Positions 23,723 to 27,759 of a DNA stretch of 27,759 nucleotides are shown here, in pieces. The DNA is from CAZNUM01 sp046861615 (GTDB lineage Bacteria > Fidelibacterota > Marinisomatia > Marinisomatales > TCS55), in the NCBI GenBank assembly GCA_046861615.1, contig JBHHUS010000026.1, positions 1 to 27,759 on the forward strand. Direction: 5' to 3'. The translations under genes and the position numbers were made by a program. The notes below the pieces were generated by a model. The model saw only the letters and a list, made by a program, of their open reading frames with translations, was not told where the DNA came from and searched no databases. Position 1 is the first letter of the stretch; every line of letters begins with the position of its first letter.

Positions 23723-23962
23723 TCATTTCAATTTTAGAACTTTGAAAAGACGGTCTGAGATACCTTCGGGGATAGTCTGATCTTTTTCAGTGACACGGTA
23801 AATTTTTACCATTTGCTGAACACTGTCAACATAAACGCGACAATCAGGACACTCCTCCAGATGTTTGGCGACATCAATTATTAACGGGGCATCAATGTCC
23901 AAACATAGTTGTTCTTGCAACTGTTTCAATAAAGCTGCTTTATGGGTTGGATTATTATTCAT
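23723..23962 (-). CDS. Soluble zinc-binding (ZAS-type) anti-sigma factor
   Basis: The 79-residue protein carries the ZAS motif His34-x3-Cys38-x2-Cys41 (HLEECPDC) with an additional upstream Cys20 as a possible fourth zinc ligand. It has no membrane segment, unlike many anti-sigma factors. ZAS proteins such as RsrA and ChrR hold ECF sigma factors inactive and release them on thiol oxidation or singlet oxygen. The gene starts within the sigma factor's stop (ATGA overlap), the classic arrangement for a cognate pair. A thiol-based switch is plausible but inferred. Confidence 0.88.
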   Translation of the reverse strand: MNNNPTHKAALLKQLQEQLCLDIDAPLIIDVAKHLEECPDCRVYVDSVQQMVKIYRVTEKDQTIPEGISDRLFKVLKLK

Positions 23963-24543
23963 CCGGACCGATTAACACAATTTAAATGGTTGGCTAGTTG
24001 ATCCCTTAAAAATAACCGGGCCCGCATCAACCGAACCTTCACATTGGCTTCACTGATATTAAGTACCTCTGCTGTTTCCCGTGTGGATAAACCTTCCAGG
24101 TCCCGTAAAACAAATACAGCCCGGTAATTCTCTGATAATTTTTCCATTGCCTGTCTTAAACAATCGTTGAAGCCTTCACTGTTCAATTCATTTTCTAACT
24201 GTCCGGGCCAGTCCCTGATCTGTGATCCCGATAGCGTTTCAAACCCCGCATCATGGATAGAAACCTGGGGATCAAACGGTTTCTTTTCTCGCATTTTCCC
24301 CAAAGCTACATTGGTAGCAACTCGGTAAAGCCAGGTGTATAAACTCGATCGGCCTGAAAAAGTGTCCAATTTTTCCATCATTATTAAAAACGTTTCTTGA
24401 AGAACATCTTCTGCATCCTCTTGATTCCGCATGATCCGTAAAGCCAAATTATAAATCCGCGGAGAATGTATTTCCACCAATCGTGTTAGAGCATCTCGTA
24501 CACCTCTTTTGGCGTCATTAATCAGTTGAGCTTCAGTTTTCAC
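23959..24543 (-). CDS. ECF-type RNA polymerase sigma factor
   Basis: The 194-residue protein has a sigma-70 region 2 (NLALRIMRNQEDAEDVLQET, then the WLYRVATNVA segment) and a region 4 helix-turn-helix (GLSTRETAEVLNISEANVKV followed by RLMRARLFLRD). There is no region 1 or 3, as in extracytoplasmic-function sigma factors. The start is GTG, with an in-frame TAG a few codons upstream that excludes a longer form. Its gene overlaps that of the ZAS anti-sigma factor by 4 bases. An inverted repeat AGATAC-N6-GTATCT lies about 80 bases upstream. The regulon likely includes the adjacent redox/sulfur genes (inference). Confidence 0.94.
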   Translation of the reverse strand: MKTEAQLINDAKRGVRDALTRLVEIHSPRIYNLALRIMRNQEDAEDVLQETFLIMMEKLDTFSGRSSLYTWLYRVATNVALGKMREKKPFDPQVSIHDAGFETLSGSQIRDWPGQLENELNSEGFNDCLRQAMEKLSENYRAVFVLRDLEGLSTRETAEVLNISEANVKVRLMRARLFLRDQLANHLNCVNRSG

Positions 24544-24620
24544 TATTCCGAACTACCAGCCAGCCCCCGGTGAAACAACAACTTCAACCTGAACGATGCC
24601 CGGAGATTATTTTTCTTTTT

Positions 24621-24638
24621 AGATACGGAAGAGTATCT
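24621..24638. promoter_or_regulatory. Inverted repeat AGATAC-N6-GTATCT upstream of the ECF sigma gene
   Basis: AGATAC at 24621-24626 and GTATCT at 24633-24638 form a perfect 6-bp inverted repeat with a 6-base spacer, 78 to 95 bases before the sigma GTG. A T-rich run precedes it on the plus strand, so on the minus strand it is followed by A residues. It is therefore not a terminator for the transporter gene upstream. An operator or leader stem for the sigma operon is the likely reading. Confidence 0.35.
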
Positions 24639-24662
24639 ATGGTTACAGTTCATAGTAAAAAT

Positions 24663-26462
24663 TCAAATACCAAAGGGCCACAGCATCGGAATAAAAATAA
24701 CCGCCAAGATCCAAATTATCACTGAAAGTGGTAAACCGAATTTTATGTAGTCAGAAAATTTATAACCACCTGGACCATAAACCATCAAATTGGTCTGATA
24801 ACCCACCGGAGTGATAAACGACGCGGAAGCGGCAAAACAAACAGCAAAAACATATGGGCGTGGATCAACATTCAAATGAGTAGTCAAAGCCATTGCTATC
24901 GGTGTCATTATAATTGCCGCAGCTGCATTAGAGGAAATTTCCGTTAAAATTATCGTTAACAGGTAGATTGCTGCCAACAAAATGTAGGCCTGCACAGGTC
25001 TGCTGCCAAAACTGATTAAATGGGTAATGACATCACTGAACCAATCCGCAGTACCGCTGGTCTGAATAACTTTTCCCAGGGGAATCAGGGCAGCTATCAA
25101 CACAATAATTTGCCAATGAATTGCCTGGTAACCCTCGTTGGGAGTAATCACTCGGAACACCATTAACAGTACCACGCCAACCAGTACCCCTTTTAATATT
25201 GGTACCAAGCCCAGACTAGCCAGCAGGACAACGCTAATAATCACTACAATACTTAACCACCAGAAACGCTGTTTTTTTAAATCGACCTCCAGTTCGCTTA
25301 AAACGATAAATTCACCGGCCAAGGACAAATCCCGGATTTTTTGCCGTGAACCGTAAACCAGCAATGCATCATAAGCATTCAGGACAATATGGGCAATTTT
25401 CTTCCTCAGAATGGCTCCCTCCCGGCGAATGGCCAGTACAAACGTACCGAAGCGTTGACGAAAATTGGATTCCATCAGACTTTTTCCAATTAAATAGGAT
25501 TTATCCGTCAGCAGGCATTCCACCAGAGCATTGTCTTCCCATTCTAATTCCTTCTGAGTCAGTTTTTCGTCGGTGAGTAGTGTTACCTTTTCCACCTCTT
25601 TCATCCTTAAAAAATTATCCATTGACCCACGGACAAAGAGAATATCTCCTGCTCTTAATTTTGTGGTACGAATATTAGTTGTAATCAAACGTTTTTCCCG
25701 TTGGATATCCAATACGGTTACATCATAATTCTGATTAATGTGCCGCTGTAAACAGGTTTTTCCAACCAACGGTGATCCGGTACTTACTTTCATTTCGGTT
25801 AAATAACCACCTAAATGATAGCTCTTGGTAAGACTGGAAGTCACGGTTCTGGAAGGCAGTAATTTTGGTCCAACCAAAAGAACATACAGCAGACCAACAG
25901 TTATGTTAATTAATCCGAATTTTGCAAATTCAAACATACCCAGCGGTTTTACACCGCCGGCGTTGAGATAAATTGAATTTACCAAAATATTGGTAGAAGT
26001 CCCGATAAGGGTCAATGTACCCCCCAAAATTGCAGCATAGCTCAACGGAATTAGCACTTTTGAAGGGCTCATCTTATATTTATGGGCCAGACGGATTGTG
26101 ACCGGTAAAAAGATGGCCACAATCGCAGTATTATTTACCAGCGCAGAAACCAGACTGATAGTAATAAAATAAACTGCCAACCCCCAGAAACGGCTTCTGC
26201 TGACTATCTGGTTAATGCGTACGACCAGATACTCCAATATTCCGGTTTTCTGCAAAGCATGACTTAAAACAAATAACAGGGCTATAATAATTACCGCTGG
26301 ATTGGAAAAACCGGAGAGCGCATCCAGCGGAGATAACAACCTGCCGGCAAACAGAATACTAAGAATCAGTAAGGCCGTGACATCCAGACTGAACAGTTCG
26401 GTAACAAACAGAACAAAGGTCAGTATAATAACAACAAGGACAAAAATAATTTCAAAATTCAC
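24663..26462 (-). CDS. SLC13/DASS-type permease with two RCK_C (TrkA-C) domains
   Basis: The 599-residue protein has an N-terminal membrane half (about 1-200). A cytosolic insert (about 215-385) follows with two TrkA-C/RCK_C-like repeats (VSTGSPLVGKTCLQRHINQN, LTDKSYLIGKSLMESNF), then a second membrane half. Transport-motif loops are visible: LVSALVNNTAIVAIFLPV and GTLTLIGTSTNILVNS in the first half, EISSNAAAAIIMTPIA and ITPVGYQTNLMV in the second. This is the layout of bacterial SLC13-like anion transporters (sulfate, phosphate or dicarboxylates) with regulatory RCK_C domains. The start is GTG, and a TAA stop lies upstream in frame. Sulfate as substrate would fit the neighbouring sulfur genes, but that is speculation. 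Confidence 0.93.
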   Translation of the reverse strand: MNFEIIFVLVVIILTFVLFVTELFSLDVTALLILSILFAGRLLSPLDALSGFSNPAVIIIALLFVLSHALQKTGILEYLVVRINQIVSRSRFWGLAVYFITISLVSALVNNTAIVAIFLPVTIRLAHKYKMSPSKVLIPLSYAAILGGTLTLIGTSTNILVNSIYLNAGGVKPLGMFEFAKFGLINITVGLLYVLLVGPKLLPSRTVTSSLTKSYHLGGYLTEMKVSTGSPLVGKTCLQRHINQNYDVTVLDIQREKRLITTNIRTTKLRAGDILFVRGSMDNFLRMKEVEKVTLLTDEKLTQKELEWEDNALVECLLTDKSYLIGKSLMESNFRQRFGTFVLAIRREGAILRKKIAHIVLNAYDALLVYGSRQKIRDLSLAGEFIVLSELEVDLKKQRFWWLSIVVIISVVLLASLGLVPILKGVLVGVVLLMVFRVITPNEGYQAIHWQIIVLIAALIPLGKVIQTSGTADWFSDVITHLISFGSRPVQAYILLAAIYLLTIILTEISSNAAAAIIMTPIAMALTTHLNVDPRPYVFAVCFAASASFITPVGYQTNLMVYGPGGYKFSDYIKFGLPLSVIIWILAVIFIPMLWPFGI

Positions 26463-26532
26463 GTTATTTGAATACCTGGATTATTATTTTCAGAAAAATT
26501 ATCTACTTTATTTTTAACTGAACTAGCGTTAA

Positions 26533-27759
26533 TCAGATATTAACGGTGTCGATCTGGGATGAATCCAGATGTTGTTGCGCATAATGAAGATAGATTTTTT
26601 CTTTAATGAACACATCGAATAAATCCGCATCAATATGAGCATCGTTTTTCATGAAACCAAGAATACGCATAGCCTCGCTGAGTTTTTTCCCCTTTTTATA
26701 TGGGCGGTCACTGGCTGTCAATGCTTCAAAAATATCAGCGATGGCCATAATTCTCGCCTGGACTGACATTTCATCTTTCATCAATCCTTTGGGATAACCG
26801 GTGCCATCCAATTTTTCATGGTGACCACCGGCTAATTCCGGAATGTTGCGTAAATGCTTTGGATAGGGTAATTTTTCCAGCATCTTGATCGTCATTACAA
26901 TATGATCATTGATGACTTTCCGTTCTTCCGGAGTAAGTGTTCCCCGGGGAATACAGAGATTGTATATCTCTTCTTCTGAAAGAAAATTACTCACCTGTCC
27001 ATTCAATTTTAAAGGATATTGTGCGATTTTCCGAACGTGAGCCTGTTTATCTTCAGACATAAATTCACCACCAACGTTAGCTTCTTTGATAAAGGCTGAA
27101 TCGACTTCCAGTTGTTTAATCTTTTCCCGGTATTTTTTTCGAAGTGCGCTGGTTTTAATTTTCTTTTCCTGCTCCGTAAGCGATTTAGATCGTTCCAGTT
27201 TCACTAGCTTTTTAAGCATTTCGATTTCTGCGTCTCTTATTAAAACTCCAAACCTGGTTTCAATAATATTCACCCGATCAAAGATCGTTTCCAGTTTGGT
27301 TCCTTTGTCCACTACATATTCCGGTGTAGTCACTTTCCCACAATCGTGGAGCCAGGCTGCAATTTTTAATTCATATAATTCCTGTTCGGAAAAATGAACA
27401 TCTTTAAAGGGGCCTTCCTGGGCATTATCCACTGCTTCTGCTAACATCATGGTAATCTCTGGAACCCGTTCACAATGACCACCCGTATATGGAGATTTTT
27501 CATCAATTGCCGATGCAATCAGCTTAATAAAGGATTCAAATAAGTTCTCAAGATCGTGGATAAGATTTTTATTTGTAATGGCCACAGCCGCCTGGGATGC
27601 CAGCGCCTCTACTGTATCCTGCACTTTGAGCGAGAATGTTATAATTTCGCCTGTTTTCCGATCCTGGGCATTTAATAATTGTAATACGCCAATGATTTCG
27701 TCTTCATGGTTTTTCAGCGGAACAGTCAGGAAAGATTTGGATCGGTAACCCGTCTTCTG
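26533..27759 (-). CDS. GAF/HD-GYP domain phosphodiesterase, 5' end cut by window
   Basis: The frame is open to the window edge: a GTG at 27624 is not the true start, because the reading frame upstream encodes the end of a GAF domain (FLTVPLKNHEDEIIGVLQLL). The C-terminal part is an HD-GYP domain, which hydrolyses cyclic di-GMP in characterised members. Visible are EKSPYTGGHCERV, the HD motif WLHDCGK, AGGHHEKLDGTGYPKG (containing the GYP motif) and ADIFEALTASDRPYKKG. Between the HD and HH motifs is a Lys-rich, coiled-coil-like insertion (about residues 145-180 of the visible ORF). It is separated by 70 bases from the permease gene. It probably senses a signal via GAF and turns over a cyclic dinucleotide; the full N terminus is missing. 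Confidence 0.93.
   Translation of the reverse strand, partial: QKTGYRSKSFLTVPLKNHEDEIIGVLQLLNAQDRKTGEIITFSLKVQDTVEALASQAAVAITNKNLIHDLENLFESFIKLIASAIDEKSPYTGGHCERVPEITMMLAEAVDNAQEGPFKDVHFSEQELYELKIAAWLHDCGKVTTPEYVVDKGTKLETIFDRVNIIETRFGVLIRDAEIEMLKKLVKLERSKSLTEQEKKIKTSALRKKYREKIKQLEVDSAFIKEANVGGEFMSEDKQAHVRKIAQYPLKLNGQVSNFLSEEEIYNLCIPRGTLTPEERKVINDHIVMTIKMLEKLPYPKHLRNIPELAGGHHEKLDGTGYPKGLMKDEMSVQARIMAIADIFEALTASDRPYKKGKKLSEAMRILGFMKNDAHIDADLFDVFIKEKIYLHYAQQHLDSSQIDTVNI

Noticed and set aside
1..27759. CRISPR arrays, insertion sequences, integrases, prophage or defence genes
   Set aside because: No regularly spaced direct repeats, transposase, integrase, Cas, restriction or toxin-antitoxin proteins were recognised.

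Overview
The window is a gene-dense bacterial chromosome segment in which essentially every gene lies on the minus strand; it is therefore described below from high to low coordinates, in the direction of transcription. Base composition is moderate, and stop/start overlaps (TGATG, TAATG, ATGA, GTGA) are frequent. A secreted subtilase ends in a 'YPNPFN...' Por/type IX-like sorting domain, the 2-oxoacid dehydrogenase E1 is a single alpha-beta fusion, and the citrate synthase is of the mitochondrial type. Together these suggest the FCB side of the bacterial tree (a Marinimicrobia-, Calditrichota- or Ignavibacteria-like lineage). This is inference from gene character, not a placement.

Layout. At 26.5-27.8 kb is the 3' part of a GAF/HD-GYP cyclic-di-GMP-type phosphodiesterase gene that runs off the window, followed by a SLC13/DASS-like permease with RCK_C domains. 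At 22.3-24.5 kb is a compact set: an ECF sigma factor, a soluble zinc-binding (ZAS) anti-sigma factor, a CxxC redox-disulfide protein (DUF1858/TIGR03980-like), an exported rhodanese, a DUF6132-like membrane protein, a tiny membrane ORF with an in-frame TGA, and an FmdB-type zinc ribbon. It is the best candidate here for a poorly described system, possibly sigma-controlled sulfane-sulfur or thiol stress handling. A MATE exporter and a sugar-nucleotidyltransferase-like (LicC-like) gene follow.

At 14.5-19.8 kb sit malic enzyme-PTA fusion (maeB type), citrate synthase and the subtilase. The subtilase signal peptide is encoded upstream of any normal start codon. At 11.2-14.4 kb are a CBS pair protein, an outer-membrane-type lipoprotein, an MBL-fold hydrolase, a CheY-like small protein and nth (endonuclease III).

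At 9.4-11.1 kb a three-gene coupled set (queD-like, yhhQ, folE) covers the first steps and uptake branch of 7-deazaguanine/queuosine metabolism, but the QueD-like protein has Asp where the catalytic Cys should be. At 3.0-9.4 kb an almost gap-free operon encodes a complete lipoate-dependent branched-chain-type 2-oxoacid dehydrogenase and its lipoylation enzymes: lpd, lipB, E1 alpha-beta, E2, lipA. A diheme mini-cytochrome is coupled to lipA. The window ends with lon and tRNA-Val(UAC).

No CRISPR array, insertion sequence, integrase or prophage gene was seen. The region reads as core chromosome with a few unusual genes.
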